64,000 bases of DNA from Sphingopyxis sp. PET50 (GCF_025244705.1 NZ_CP104207.1:124001-188000); one strand, 5' to 3'; positions 44,742 through 55,360 are shown, counted from the stretch's first letter. A program made the numbers and translations. Notes: generated from the letters alone by a model not told the origin.

Positions 44742-46732
44742 CGCATCAACAGCGCCAGCGTCGCGAAGAAGCCTTTCGCCTCCGCCCTGCCCGGCCGCGG
44801 CACGGCGGGAAGATAGGCGCGGCAGTCGAGGCACGATGCCTGCACCGATCCTGCCTCGGTCAGCAGCGACAGGTCCTGCACCACCCGGCGTTCGATCATC
44901 TGGCGGTTCATCGCCGCGATGCCGAACCAGCCGCGCGGGAGCGCCGTGGCCTGTTCGGGCTGTTCGGCGCCAAGCCCAGCTTGCCAGCAGCTTCGAAAAT
45001 TCGCTCGGCTCGTTTTCGAAATATTTGGCGTGGACCTCGCCATCGACCTTGGCGAGCTTTGCCGCCGCGGCGATCGCATCGGGCAGGCCGCCGAACTGGT
45101 CGACCAGTCCGAGCTGGCGCGCCGTGCCGCCGGCCCAGACGCGGCCCTCGGCGATTTCCTGCACCTTGGCGAGCGGCTGCTTGCGGCTCTTGGCGACCAT
45201 GCCGGTGAAGCGGGTGTAGATGTCCTCGACGCTGGCCTGCGCCAGCGTGTTGAATTCGTCGTTCACGCCGCCGAGAATGTCGGGCTGGCCCGACAGCGGC
45301 GTCGTCGCGATGCCGTCGGTGGTGATGCCGGCCTTGGCCAGCGTCTGTTCGAAGCTCGGCAAGATGCCGAAGACGCCGATCGAGCCGGTGATCGTCTCCG
45401 GCTCGGCGAAGATGCGGTCGGCGGGGGTCGAAATCCAGTAGCCGCCCGACGCGGCGACGTTCGCCATCGACACCACCACGGGCAGCTTCTTTGCCTTGGC
45501 CGCGAGCAGCGCCTGACGGATTTCCTCCGACGCCAGCACCGACCCGCCGGGCGAGTCGACGCGCAGCACGATCGCCTTGATATCGTCGTCGGCGGCAGCA
45601 TCGAGGATGTGCTGCGCGACCGTCGTGCCGCCGGCGAGGCCGCTCGGCGCCTCGCCGTCGACGATCTCGCCGATCACCGGCACGACGGCGATCGCGCTGC
45701 CCGGTTGTTTCGGCGGATTGGCGGCGACCCAATTGTCGAGCGGGATCGCATTATATTCCCACGGGCGCTTGTCGTCATAGGCGCCGCTGATCTCGGCGAC
45801 GCGGGCGTTGAATGCCATGCGGCTGCCCAGCGTATCGACCAGCCCGGCATCGAGCGACGCCTTCGACAGGTCGTTGCCCGCCGCGCGCACCGCGCCGGCG
45901 GTGTCGGCGATGAAGGGGTCGATCTTCGCCTTGGGCCGCGCCTTCTTGACGTCGGTCAGCCAGTTTTCCCACAGCGCGCTCGGCATAGGCCATGTCGGCG
46001 GCCTTGGCTTCGGGCGACTGGTCGGCGCGCAGATAGGGCTCGACCGCGCTCTTGAATGTCCCGACGCGATAGATGTGCGCGGTGACGCCCAGCTTGTCCA
46101 TCAGCCCCTTGTAATAGAGGCGCGATCCGCCGGGCCCCGCGATGGCGACGCCGCCCACCGGGTCGGCCCAGATCTCGCTGGCGTGCGCGGCGATCTGGTA
46201 GCTGTCGGTGGTATAGGCGGTGGCGAAGGCGAGCACGGGTTTCTTCTTCGCCCGTACCTTGTCGACCGCGGTGCCGATTTCGGCGAGCGACACCTGGCCG
46301 CCGCCGAGGAAGCGGTCGAGGTCGAGCACGACCGAGGTGACGCGCTTGTCGTCGGCGGCGGTTTCGAGCGCATGGACGACGTCACGGACGCGGATTTCCT
46401 TGAGGTCGTTGCCGCCCGACAGCGCCGCGAGCGGGTCGATCTCCATGCCGGCTGTTCGGTGACGACGCCGTCGAGGTTCAGCAGCAGCGCGCCCTCGCTG
46501 ACCGGCAGCGAGGGATTGGGGCGTCCCGCGAGCAGGCCGAACAGCGCGACAAAGAAAAGCAGCAGGAAGACGAGCGCCAGCCCGTCCTTGATCGCGACGA
46601 GCAGGTTCCAGACCTTGCGCGGAAAGCTGGTCGTGCTCCTGGGTTTGTCCTCGCCGGGCAGTGGTAGCGCGGACGGGAATAGCCCAGGGGCCGAGCGGGG
46701 TCGTTGGGCGGGGTCGCGGTGCTGTCGGTCAT
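44738..46732 (-). CDS. sppA: Signal peptide peptidase SppA, 67K type (several frameshifts)
   Basis: A membrane-bound serine protease of about 630 residues (MEROPS S49) with tandem catalytic halves. Segments seen in order: KVWNLLVAIKDGLALVFLLL (membrane anchor), SEGALLLNLDGVVTEQP, VTSVVLDLDRFLGGGQVSLA, catalytic lysine in IYRVGTFKSAVEPYLRADQS, then ALWENWLTDVKKARPKAKID, VDSPGGSVLASEEIRQALLA and the catalytic serine in NVAASGGYWISTPADRIFAE. The C-terminus is GWFGIAAMNRQMIERRVVQD then RAYLPAVPRPGRAEAKGFFA. Breaks lie near 46710, 46455, 45980 and 44990; the 45980 one restores to GCCGGCGCG. Expected to clear cleaved signal peptides in the inner membrane. Confidence 0.85.
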
Positions 46733-46842
46733 GGGCGCAAATCTAGGGATGACGTTCGCCGTTGGCAATGCACGCTTCGACGGGTGTCGGATGGGGAGGG
46801 GGCGAACAACAACCCGCCCTACCCTTCAGGGGAGGGGCTTCA

Positions 46843-47763
46843 TCACAGCCAGCCCTCGCGCCGATACCAGCGCACCGTTTCGGCCAGCGCCTCGCCCGTG
46901 TCCAATTCCGGACGCCACAGATCGGACGGCGGGCAGGCACCATCGGTCGCGACCCAGTCCGGGTGAGCGATATAGCGCGCGCGGTCGGGGGTCAGCTTGG
47001 CGCGGCTGCGGCGCACCAGCCGGTCGAGGCGCCCGCCGGCCTTGAGCACCGCGGCGGGCACCGACAGGGTCGAGACATGGCTGCGTCCGACCGCGCGGCC
47101 GATCATGCGGGCGAAGCTGCGGTGCGACCAGCCGCGCGGCTTGCCGTCGTCGGGCTCGTAAACCTGACCGATGGTCGCGTCGCGGTCGGCGGCGAGCGCG
47201 ACGAGCAGGCGCGCGAGTTCGTCGACATAGATGGCCGACATGCGCCCGGCGGGGGGCAGCAGCGCGACGCCGCGCCGCGCCATGCGGAACAGGTCGAGCA
47301 TTTCGGTATCGCCGGGACCGAATACCGCGGGCGGGCGCACGATCGTCCAGTCGAGCCCGCTGGCCTTGACGATGGTTTCGGCGCGCGCCTTCGACCAGCC
47401 ATAGTTGGAAAGGCCGGGCTCGCGCGCGGCGAGCGAGGAGACATGGACGAAGCGGGTGACGCCGGCGGTGCGCGCGGCTTCGACGACGCGGCTGGTGGCG
47501 GTGGCGTTGCCCGCCTCGAAGGCGGCGCGGGTGGGGACGTTCACCACCCCCGCGATGTGCATCACCGCATCGCTGCCCCGCGCCATGTCGGCGAGGCTTT
47601 CCGGCTGGTCGAGCGCGCCCATGATCCAGGTGACGCCTTCGCGATCGGGTTGCGGGCGGCGGGTGAGGGCGCGGACATGCCAGCCCTGCGCGACGGCAAG
47701 CTGCAAGGTCGCGCCACCGACGAAGCCGGTGGCACCGGTCATCGCGAGAGTCGGGATGGTCAT
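46843..47763 (-). CDS. NAD(P)-dependent epimerase/dehydratase family protein
   Basis: A 306-residue extended-SDR protein. NAD-binding loop TLAMTGATGFVGGATLQLAV, active-site tyrosine and lysine in NYGWSKARAETIVKASGLDW, and VRPPAVFGPGD. It resembles complex I NDUFA9-like or sugar-epimerase-like SDRs; the substrate is unassigned. The C-terminus is basic and ends WYRREGWL. I start at 47763. The longer frame enters the repeat region upstream. It follows proB on the same strand, separated by an inverted repeat pair. Confidence 0.85.
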   Translation of the reverse strand: MTIPTLAMTGATGFVGGATLQLAVAQGWHVRALTRRPQPDREGVTWIMGALDQPESLADMARGSDAVMHIAGVVNVPTRAAFEAGNATATSRVVEAARTAGVTRFVHVSSLAAREPGLSNYGWSKARAETIVKASGLDWTIVRPPAVFGPGDTEMLDLFRMARRGVALLPPAGRMSAIYVDELARLLVALAADRDATIGQVYEPDDGKPRGWSHRSFARMIGRAVGRSHVSTLSVPAAVLKAGGRLDRLVRRSRAKLTPDRARYIAHPDWVATDGACPPSDLWRPELDTGEALAETVRWYRREGWL

Positions 47764-47768
47764 GGAAC

Positions 47769-47901
47769 GATCCTCCCCCGCAGGGGGAGGGGGACCACCC
47801 GAAGGGTGGTGGAGGGGTACAGGAGGCCACACGCTGTGTTCGACTGCACGTGCCCCTCCACCATGCTTCGCATGGTCCCCCTCCCCGTTTCGGGGAGGAT
47901 C
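47769..47901. repeat. Inverted pair of CCCTCCACCA...GGTCCCCCTCCCC units
   Basis: A left unit GATCCTCCCCCGCAGGGGGA...GGACCACCCGAAGGGTGGTG and a right unit GCCCCTCCACCATGCTTCGC...ATGGTCCCCCTCCCC...GGATC face each other over about 30 bases. A single related unit is at 17996-18045. The pair fills the gap between proB and the epimerase gene and reaches the last base pairs of the proB stop codon. Confidence 0.8.
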
Positions 47902-49006
47902 ACAACAGCACCATATGGTCGCGATGCACGACCGCGCTGCGCGGCGCATAGCCGAGCACGGCTTCCTGCGCGTCGCGGGCGAGGCCGAGGATCGCGGCCG
48001 CGTCGGTGGCGGGATATTCGGACAGACCGCGCGCGACCACACGCCCGTCGGGCCCGGCGATGTCGAGGATGTCGCCGCGCGCGAAGCGGCCCGATGCCGC
48101 GGTGACCCCGGCGGCGAGCAGGCTGGCGCCGCCGCGCAGCGCCTTCGCCGCGCCCGCGTCGATGGTCAGGCGGCCCTTGGCGGTCAGCCCGCCGGCGAGC
48201 CAGGCCTTGCGTGCACTCGCACCCCTTTCGGCGACGAACAGGCTGTGCCGCGCCTCGGTCGACAGCGGCCGGTCGATGCGGCCCGACGCGATGGCGAGAT
48301 GCGCGCCCGCGGCATTGGCGATGCGCGCCGCCGCGATCTTCGACACCATGCCGCCCGATCCCATGCCCGATGCCGAGCCACTGTCGGCCATCGCCTCGAC
48401 GGCGGCGTCGATGCGCTCGATCCGCGCGATATGCCGGGCGCCGGGCTGCGAGGGGTTGCGGTCGTAAAGGCCGTCGATGTCGCTGAGCAGGATCACGCCG
48501 CCCGCCGCCGCCGCCTGCGCGACGCGCGCGGCGAGCCGGTCGTTGTCGCCGAAGCGGATTTCCTCGGTCGCGACGCTGTCATTCTCGTTGATGATCGGCA
48601 CGACGCCAAGGCTGAGCAGCCGGTCGAGCGTCGCGGCGGCGTTGAGATAGCGGCGGCGATGTTCGAGGTCGTCGAGTGTGACGAGCATCTGCGCCGCCGT
48701 CAGCCCTTCGGCGCCGAGCACTTCGGCCCACACATGGCTCAAGGCGATCTGCCCCGTTGCGGCGGCGGCCTGCGCATCCTCGAGGCTCGCGCGCCCGCCT
48801 TTGGCAAGTCCGAGCCGCCGCGCGCCGAGCGCGATCGCCCCCGAAGAGACGACCGCGACCTGCTGACCCGCGCGCGTCCGTTCCGCGATGTCGGCGGCGA
48901 TCCCCGCCAGCCAGTCGCGCCGCACCGCGCCGTCCGCATCGACGAGCAAGGCCGAGCCGATCTTGACGATCAGGCGGGGGCAGGAGGCGGGCGGAAACAG
49001 GATCAT
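47900..49006 (-). CDS. proB: Glutamate 5-kinase
   Basis: A 368-residue enzyme for the first step of proline synthesis, phosphorylating glutamate. Amino-acid-kinase domain: RLIVKIGSALLVDADGAV, VAVVSSGAIALGARRLGL, PIINENDSVATEEIRFGDND, GVILLSDIDGLYDRNP and SGMGSGGMVSKIAAARIA. A PUA domain makes up the C-terminal 90 residues (GRFARGDILDIAGPDGRVVA, then YAPRSAVVHRDHMVLL). I use the ATG at 49006; the longer frame would add an unlikely leader. Sphingomonads often place it after obgE, as here, but a long repeat region lies between them. Confidence 0.95.
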   Translation of the reverse strand: MILFPPASCPRLIVKIGSALLVDADGAVRRDWLAGIAADIAERTRAGQQVAVVSSGAIALGARRLGLAKGGRASLEDAQAAAATGQIALSHVWAEVLGAEGLTAAQMLVTLDDLEHRRRYLNAAATLDRLLSLGVVPIINENDSVATEEIRFGDNDRLAARVAQAAAAGGVILLSDIDGLYDRNPSQPGARHIARIERIDAAVEAMADSGSASGMGSGGMVSKIAAARIANAAGAHLAIASGRIDRPLSTEARHSLFVAERGASARKAWLAGGLTAKGRLTIDAGAAKALRGGASLLAAGVTAASGRFARGDILDIAGPDGRVVARGLSEYPATDAAAILGLARDAQEAVLGYAPRSAVVHRDHMVLL

Positions 49007-49063
49007 TGCGCCGCCGATAGCGTGCGGAAGGCGCGACGCCAACGGTCGATCGCGCCGCGGCAG

Positions 49064-49395
49064 CTTTGGGGTGGGAAGCGGACATTCCCCGCGATCGCCG
49101 GATGGAATGAGATTCGCGCAGAGATCGCAGAGATCGCAGAGGATAGGGTTCACGCGGAGACGCGGAGACGCGGAGGAGATCGCGCGGGCCGCGAAGCGGC
49201 TTTTCTTGTTCGACGGGAGAAACAGACCGCACCATGCGGATGAAGGGAGCCTGCCGGTTCCGAACCGGCTTCTCCGCGCCTCCGCGTGAACATCTGCCGG
49301 ACTCTCCGCGATCTCTGCGCGAAATTATTGGCGATTGTACAGATTGCAAATCCGCTTGCGAACAGCGGCTTCGGGGTGGGGAGCGGACATCATGC
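49064..49395. repeat. Large structured repeat element with direct-repeat flanks
   Basis: Direct repeats GCTTTGGGGTGGGAAGCGGA (49064 on) and GCTTCGGGGTGGGGAGCGGA (about 49369 on) flank a unit. Inside is TTCGCGCAGAGATCGCAGAG with 9-base period repeats, then an 8-base tandem CGCGGAGA (three times, about 49152-49175), mirrored at 49271-49290 (TCTCCGCGCCTCCGCGTGAA) and 49302-49323 (CTCTCCGCGATCTCTGCGCG). A perfect CCGGTTC-C-GAACCGG palindrome lies at 49254-49268. The 472-base gap between proB and obgE holds this element and no gene that I can support. Confidence 0.7.
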
Positions 49396-49478
49396 CCTCT
49401 CCCCCTGAAGGACAGAGAGCATCTTTCTTCCAACTTCCGCCAAGACCCGACGGCCGCCCGTCTGGCGTTGAACGGGGT

Positions 49479-50531
<1,053 letters not shown>

Positions 50532-50592
50532 TTAGGGGGATGACGACCAAATTGCACCCTTATTCCCGCTCGACACGAACGGGATTTAGAGT

Positions 50593-51183
50593 TCAACCGC
50601 GCTTGCCGATGCCGCTCGCGATCATCGATTCGAGCGCGATCTCGCGCGCGCGGCTGCGCGGCAGGCCGAGCGCGCGGGTGAGCGGCGCGCCGAACAGCGC
50701 ATCGCCGAGCGCGAGCAGGGTAAGCTGCAGCGTTTCGTCCTCGAGCGGCGCTTCGGCATCGCTGTGCCCCTCGCGCAATTCCTCGACGAGGTCGTGAATC
50801 GCCTTCAGGATCGGGTCGAGCGCATCCTCGTTGCCCGACAGGATCATCCAGCTCGCGAGCGCGCCCGCGCCGCCGGTGTCGAACGCATCGAAAGCGAGAT
50901 CGACGACCTCGCGCGGATTCTGGTCGCCCGCACGCTGGCGCAGCACCGTCTCGCGGATCGTCGTGGTGACGAACTCGGCCATATTTTCGATCAGCGCCTG
51001 TTGCAGCCCCGCCGCGCTGCCGAAATGGTGCAGCAGATTGGCGTGGGTGCGGTCGACCCGCGCCGCCACCGCCTTCAGCGTCACCGCCTGCGGACCCATC
51101 TCGATCAAAATCTGGCGCGCGGCGTCGAGCGCGGCGGACCGGCTTTCCTCCGGACTCAGGCGTTTCTTTACTATTGACACCAC
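50593..51183 (-). CDS. TetR-family transcriptional regulator
   Basis: A 196-residue regulator with GTG start. The N-terminal helix-turn-helix is AALDAARQILIEMGPQAVTL then KAVAARVDRTHANLLHHFGS, a variant of the TetR Y.HF motif. The C-terminal ligand domain is helical and has no recognisable pocket signature. It is divergent from the metal-dependent hydrolase gene at 51257. The shared region holds TTACT...AGTAA (5-base arms about 51168-51192) and a TTGACA box at 51174-51179, which overlaps the regulator start codon and could be the hydrolase promoter. Autoregulation and control of the hydrolase are inferred from divergence. Confidence 0.85.
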   Translation of the reverse strand: MVSIVKKRLSPEESRSAALDAARQILIEMGPQAVTLKAVAARVDRTHANLLHHFGSAAGLQQALIENMAEFVTTTIRETVLRQRAGDQNPREVVDLAFDAFDTGGAGALASWMILSGNEDALDPILKAIHDLVEELREGHSDAEAPLEDETLQLTLLALGDALFGAPLTRALGLPRSRAREIALESMIASGIGKRG

Positions 51184-51256
51184 TGTAAGTAATTCCTAGC
51201 CATTGCCCCATGGCGTCCCCGAACGCCGAGTCCCGCTTTCCGACGGAGTGACGCAT

Positions 51257-52264
51257 ATGTCCAGCCTTTCGCTCTCGCCGACCCCGAAAGACCTGTCGAT
51301 CACGCCGCGCGACATGCGCTTCGGCCGCGACGACCGGCAGGGGCGTTGGTGGCTGAATGGCGACCCGATCGCCTCGGCGTTCCATACCGCGCTGTCGGTG
51401 ACCTTTCCCCGCGGCGAGGCGATGTTCATCGAGGCGGTGAAGGCGCATCGCGACGGCGTGCCCGAGAAACTGGCCCGCGAAATCCGCGCCTTCACCCAGC
51501 AGGAGGTCATCCACAGCCGTGAGCATGTCGTGTTCAACAAGAAGGCCGCCGAAGCGGGCTACGACCTTTCGGAGCTTGAGGACGACGTCAACCAGGTGCT
51601 CGACCTGATCAAGCAGCGCCCGCAGATCGTCAACCTGATGGCGACGATCGCGCTCGAACATTATACCGCGATGATGGCGGCGGTGATGCTGAAGGACCCC
51701 AGGATGTACGCCGGCGCCGAGCCCGAATGGGCGGCCCTGTGGAAATGGCACGCGATCGAGGAGATCGAGCACAAGGGCGTCGCCTACGACACCTGGCTGC
51801 ACGCGACCCGCGACTGGAGCCGTTTCCGGCGCTGGCGCGCCAAGTCGATCATGATGCTGCTCGTCACCACGCGTTTCTGGCCGAAGCGGGTGAAGGGCAT
51901 GAAGGCGCTGCTGAGGCAGGACGGGCTGACCGGCTGGCGCGTGACGGCGCGGATCTGGTGGTATCTGCTGGGCAAGCCCGGCGTGCTGCGCCGCAGCTTC
52001 CTGCCGTGGCTCAGCTATTTCCTGCCGGGCTTCCACCCGTGGAACCACGACGACCGCGCGCTGATCAAGCTCCATGAAAGCGATTATGCCGACGCGGTGA
52101 TGCCGCAGCACAGCTCGGCGGCAGCCGAGCACGGCACGAGGAATTGGCGGCGGCTGCCGCCTGACCGGCTCGCGAAGGCGGAGCCCCCAAAGGGCTCTCT
52201 CTCCCCCGTTTTCGGGGCTTCGCCTTCGCGGGATCAGCGGCTTGCCGCGCGGCGCGTCCGCTGA
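51257..52264 (+). CDS. Metal-dependent hydrolase (PF10118-like)
   Basis: A 335-residue protein. It begins SSLSLSPTPKDLSITPRDMR, then FGRDDRQGRWWLNGDPIASA. Histidine and glutamate clusters EVIHSREHVVFNKKAAEAGY, IALEHYTAMMAAV and WHAIEEIEHKGVAYDTW match the di-metal, all-helical family COG3687. The true substrate of that family is not known. The C-terminal 40 residues (PPDRLAKAEPPKGSLSPVFG) are low-complexity and lie over a palindromic repeat-like stretch (about 52180-52225), so the natural end may have been extended. The divergent TetR gene is the likely regulator. Confidence 0.8.
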   Translation: MSSLSLSPTPKDLSITPRDMRFGRDDRQGRWWLNGDPIASAFHTALSVTFPRGEAMFIEAVKAHRDGVPEKLAREIRAFTQQEVIHSREHVVFNKKAAEAGYDLSELEDDVNQVLDLIKQRPQIVNLMATIALEHYTAMMAAVMLKDPRMYAGAEPEWAALWKWHAIEEIEHKGVAYDTWLHATRDWSRFRRWRAKSIMMLLVTTRFWPKRVKGMKALLRQDGLTGWRVTARIWWYLLGKPGVLRRSFLPWLSYFLPGFHPWNHDDRALIKLHESDYADAVMPQHSSAAAEHGTRNWRRLPPDRLAKAEPPKGSLSPVFGASPSRDQRLAARRVR

Positions 52265-52276
52265 TAGCCCCGCGCC

Positions 52277-52825
52277 ATGGTCACCGCTCCCCCGACTATC
52301 GAAACCGCGCGCCTGCGCCTGCGCGAGCATCGCCTGTCGGACAAGGCCGACCATATCGCGATGTGGGCCGACGAGCGCGTGACGCGCTTCATCGGCGGCG
52401 AACCGCGCGCGCCCGACGTCAGCTGGGGCAAATTCCTGTCGGCGGCCGGGCTGTGGCCGGTGATGGGCTATGGCTATTGGGTGTTCGCCGACAAGGTCAC
52501 CGACCGGCTGATCGGCATGGGCGGGCTCAGCTATTTCGGGCGCGGGATTCCCGAGCTGGAAGGCCAGCCCGAGGCGGGCTGGGCGTTCGACGCCGACCAT
52601 TGGGGTGGCGGGCTGGCGACCGAGGCGATGTCCGCGGTGCTGGCGTGGGCCGATGCGAACCTCGACGCGGCGGAGGTGCGCTGCATCATCGAACCGGGGC
52701 ACGGCGCGTCGGAGCGGGTCGCGGCGAAACTGGGGTTCGCACTGATCGGCGAGAGCGATGTGCTGCCCGAGGTGGTCAATATCTATGCGCGGCGGCGCGC
52801 GGAACATTCGTCATTGCGAGCGTAG
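52277..52825 (+). CDS. GNAT-family N-acetyltransferase, end formed by a repeat
   Basis: A 182-residue RimJ-type acetyltransferase: TIETARLRLREHRLSDKADH, DRLIGMGGLSYFGRG, then the acetyl-CoA-binding region GWAFDADHWGGGLATEAMSA and the late EPGHGASERVAAKLGF. The substrate amine is unknown. The last residues EHSSLRA and stop are encoded by the CGTCATTGCGAGCGTAGCG repeat at 52809. This suggests that the repeat has moved into the 3' end of the gene. It lies 12 bases after the hydrolase stop on the same strand. Confidence 0.85.
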   Translation: MVTAPPTIETARLRLREHRLSDKADHIAMWADERVTRFIGGEPRAPDVSWGKFLSAAGLWPVMGYGYWVFADKVTDRLIGMGGLSYFGRGIPELEGQPEAGWAFDADHWGGGLATEAMSAVLAWADANLDAAEVRCIIEPGHGASERVAAKLGFALIGESDVLPEVVNIYARRRAEHSSLRA

Positions 52826-52894
52826 CGAAGCAATCCAGAGCGATTTACGCCTGCTCTGGATTGCCGCGTCGCCTTCGGCTCCTCGCAATGACGA
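52809..52894. repeat. CGTCATTGCGAG / AAGCAATCCAG inverted repeat, copy 2
   Basis: CGTCATTGCGAGCGTAGCGA then AGCAATCCAGAGC, mirrored by GCTCTGGATTGCCGCGTCGC and CCTCGCAATGACGA. The two arms differ in the middle (AGCGTAGCGAAG versus CCGAAGGCGAC), a common variation of this sphingomonad repeat. First copy: 41994-42116. It overlaps the end of the GNAT gene. Confidence 0.88.
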
Positions 52895-52909
52895 AATTCT
52901 ATCTATTTG

Positions 52910-53356
52910 TCAGGCGTGCTCCACCACCAGCACATTGCCGTCGGCGCCCACCACCCGCACCTTGCTGCCTTCGGCCGCATCGGGCCCGCGGACCGGCCAT
53001 TCGCCGTCGCCGACCTTGGCGCGGCCGCGGCCGTTCTCGATCGGCTGGGTCAGCGTCAGCACCTCGCCGACCAGCCGGCCGCCGCGCTGGTTGAGCAGCG
53101 GGTCGGTGGTGGTGATCGGGTTCGCCTTCAGCCAGCGCCGCGTGCTGTAGAGCGCGACGAACGACAGCACCGCGAAAATGGCGAGCTGCAGCGGAATGCC
53201 GACCGGCAGCAGCCAGGCGATAAGGCCCGTGGCGATCGCCGCGGCGCCGATCCAGACGAGGAAGAATCCGGGCGCGACGATCTCGGCCGCGGCGAGCAGC
53301 ACGCCGAGCGACAGCCACGCCCAGTGCGGTTCCAGGTTCGTCAGCCAGTCGGGCAT
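52910..53356 (-). CDS. NfeD-family membrane protein
   Basis: A 148-residue protein with two to three hydrophobic helices (HWAWLSLGVLLAAAEIVAPG, then FFLVWIGAAAIATGLIAWLL). A C-terminal OB-like domain begins RGGRLVGEVLTLTQPIENGR and has the NfeD pattern GDGEWPVRG. NfeD proteins act with SPFH/stomatin partners in membrane microdomains and quality control. Here the partner SPFH gene lies directly upstream with one base between the stop and ATG, as expected. Short NfeD without a protease domain. Confidence 0.9.
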   Translation of the reverse strand: MPDWLTNLEPHWAWLSLGVLLAAAEIVAPGFFLVWIGAAAIATGLIAWLLPVGIPLQLAIFAVLSFVALYSTRRWLKANPITTTDPLLNQRGGRLVGEVLTLTQPIENGRGRAKVGDGEWPVRGPDAAEGSKVRVVGADGNVLVVEHA

Positions 53357-53357
53357 G

Positions 53358-54278
53358 TCAGCGGCCTCCGTCGCGGTTCGCCAGCGCGTCCTTGGCGAGT
53401 TCGCCGATGCCGCCGAGCGTGCCGATCAGCTGCGTCGCCTCGACCGGGAAGAGGATCGTCTTGGCATTGGGGCTGGTCGCGAACTGGCTCACCGCCTCGA
53501 CATATTTCTGCGCGATGAAATAGTTGATCGCCTGCGCATTGCCGCCGGCGATCGCGTCGGACACCATCTGGGTCGCCTTGGCTTCGGCCTCGGCTTCGCG
53601 TTCGCGCGCCTCGGCGTCGCGGAAGGCGGCTTCGCGGCGGCCCTCGGCCTGCAGGATCTGACCCTGTTTCTCGCCCTCGGCGCGCAGGATTTCCGACGCC
53701 CGCATGCCTTCGGCCTCGAGGATGTTGGCGCGCTTTTCGCGCTCGGCCTTCATCTGCCGCGCCATCGCGTTCGAAATGTCGGCGGGCGGGCGGATGTCCT
53801 TGATCTCGACGCGGGTGATCTTGACGCCCCAGGGGGTGGTCGCATCGTCGACGACGTGCAGCAGGCGGGTGTTGATCTCGTCGCGTTTCGACAGCGTCTC
53901 GTCGAGGTCCATCGAGCCCATCACGGTGCGCAGGTTGGTCGTCGTCAGGTTCATGATCGCGAGATAGAGGTCGCTGACCTCATAGGCCGCCTTGGCGGCG
54001 TCGAGCACCTGGAAGAAGACGACGCCGTCGACCGCGACCATCGCATTGTCCTTGGTGATGATTTCCTGGCCCGGGATATCGAGCACCTGCTCCATCATGT
54101 TCACCTTGCGCCCGACGCGGTCGAAGATCGGCATGATGAAGTTGAGCCCCGGCTGCGCGGTGTGGGTGTAGCGGCCGAAGCGTTCGATCGTATAGCTGTA
54201 GCCCTGCCGGACCGGGGTGAGCGCCCAGAGGACGAACACCAGCGCCAATACGACCGCGGCAATTGCAACGTAACCCAT
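53358..54278 (-). CDS. SPFH/band 7 protein, paraslipin type (QmcA-like)
   Basis: A 306-residue membrane-anchored protein. N-terminal helix ([20 protein letters not shown]), then [40 protein letters not shown], and the band 7 domain [21 protein letters not shown] long heptad-like stretch of Ala/Glu/Arg (about 180-240, [15 protein letters not shown]...) is typical of paraslipins. The C-terminus is hydrophobic. Forms large oligomers in the inner membrane and works with the adjacent NfeD protein. E. coli QmcA/YbbK and its NfeD partner are the closest model. Confidence 0.93.
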   Translation of the reverse strand: MGYVAIAAVVLALVFVLWALTPVRQGYSYTIERFGRYTHTAQPGLNFIMPIFDRVGRKVNMMEQVLDIPGQEIITKDNAMVAVDGVVFFQVLDAAKAAYEVSDLYLAIMNLTTTNLRTVMGSMDLDETLSKRDEINTRLLHVVDDATTPWGVKITRVEIKDIRPPADISNAMARQMKAEREKRANILEAEGMRASEILRAEGEKQGQILQAEGRREAAFRDAEAREREAEAEAKATQMVSDAIAGGNAQAINYFIAQKYVEAVSQFATSPNAKTILFPVEATQLIGTLGGIGELAKDALANRDGGR

Positions 54279-54360
54279 GCGTCATCCCCTCTGCAAAATT
54301 TCCGTCGCTATCCGGCTTCTCTTATTGCGGCAATGCGGCGGCTGCGCCACAGAAAAGCGC

Positions 54361-55169
54361 ATGACGACCTTTGCGCCGCGCTCGCTCCTCTATGTTCCCG
54401 GTTCGAACGCCCGCGCGCTGGAGAAGGCGCGGGGCCTCGCCGCCGACATGCTGATCGTCGACCTGGAGGATGCGGTGCCCGCCGACCGCAAGGCCGAGGC
54501 GCGCGAGGCGATGCGCGCCGCGGTGACGGCGGGTTATCCGGGCAAGCGCGTCGCGGTGCGGATCAACGGGACGGGCAGCCCGCATCAGGCCGCCGACATC
54601 CATGCGGTCAGCCGGCCTGCCGGTCGACGCCGTCGTGCTGCCCAAGGTCGATGCGGTCGCCGACATCGAGCCGGCGCGGGGGCTCGGCCTGCCGGTCTTC
54701 GCGATGATCGAGACGCCGAGCCGCCATTTACGCCGCGCGCGACATCGCCGCCGATGCATCGGTCGCGGGGCTGATCGCGGGGCTCAACGACCTCGCGCAC
54801 GAGCTGAAGCTGCCCGGCGGCATGGACCGCGGCGCGATGAGCCATGCGATCCAGGCGATCGTGCTCGCGGCGCGCGCGGGCGGCGTCTGGGCCTTCGATG
54901 GGGTCTATAACGCGATCGACGATGCCGCGGGCTTCGCGGCGGAGGCCGCCGAAGGACGGCGGCTCGGCTTCGACGGCAAGACGCTGATCCATCCGTCGCA
55001 GGTCGATCCGTGCAACGCCGCCTTTGCGCCGTCGCCGCACGAGATCGCCGAGGCCGAGGCGCTGGTCGCGGCGGCGACCGGCGGGGCGCAGCGGCACGAC
55101 GGGCGGATGATCGAGGATATGCATGTCGCCGCGGCGCGGGCGCTGCTGGAGCGGGCGGGGCGGTCGTAA
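54361..55169 (+). CDS. CitE-like HpcH/HpaI aldolase/citrate lyase family protein (two frameshifts)
   Basis: A TIM-barrel lyase of about 267 residues. The first segment PRSLLYVPGSNARALEKARG then DMLIVDLEDAVPADRKAEAR is the CitE start. Past a break at 54610 it continues AGLPVDAVVLPKVDAVADIE and FAMIETP, and past a second break at 54720 AAIYAARDIAADASVAGLIA, ending with FDGKTLIHPSQVDPCNAAFA. Both breaks restore to GCCGGC (GTCGCCGGCC; CGCCGGCCGCC). It would cleave or hydrolyse a beta-hydroxyacyl- or malyl-CoA-type thioester; no citrate lyase partner genes are present. Confidence 0.82.
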
Positions 55170-55172
55170 ATC

Positions 55173-55290
55173 TCCCCTCCCGCAGGCGGGAGGGGTTGGG
55201 GGTGGGCAGCGACGTCTCAATGGCCCACCCCGCTGCGACTAGGGCGCAAGCGCCCAAGTCTCGCTGCCCCTCCCGCTTGCGGGAGGGGAG
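55173..55290. repeat. Compound palindromic repeat element, copy 2
   Basis: CCCCTCCCGCAGGCGGGAGG GG, then TTGGGGGTGGGC, the paired GCCCACCCC, the core CTGCGACTAGGGCGCAAGCG CCCAAGTCTCGCTGCC, then a terminal palindrome CCCCTCCCGCTTGCGGGAGG GG. Same order and core as 17796-17921 although the ends differ. It sits between the CitE-like gene and the M28 peptidase. Confidence 0.78.
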
Positions 55291-55360
55291 GCCGGAGGCC
55301 GTTCGTCGTTCGACGAACGAGCCTTGTCGGGCTCAAAAGAACATGCCATGCGCCGCGCCC

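Noticed and set aside
49152-49175. CRISPR array in the CGCGGAGA tandem region
   Set aside because: The units are 8 bases long and contiguous, with no unique spacers and no cas genes.
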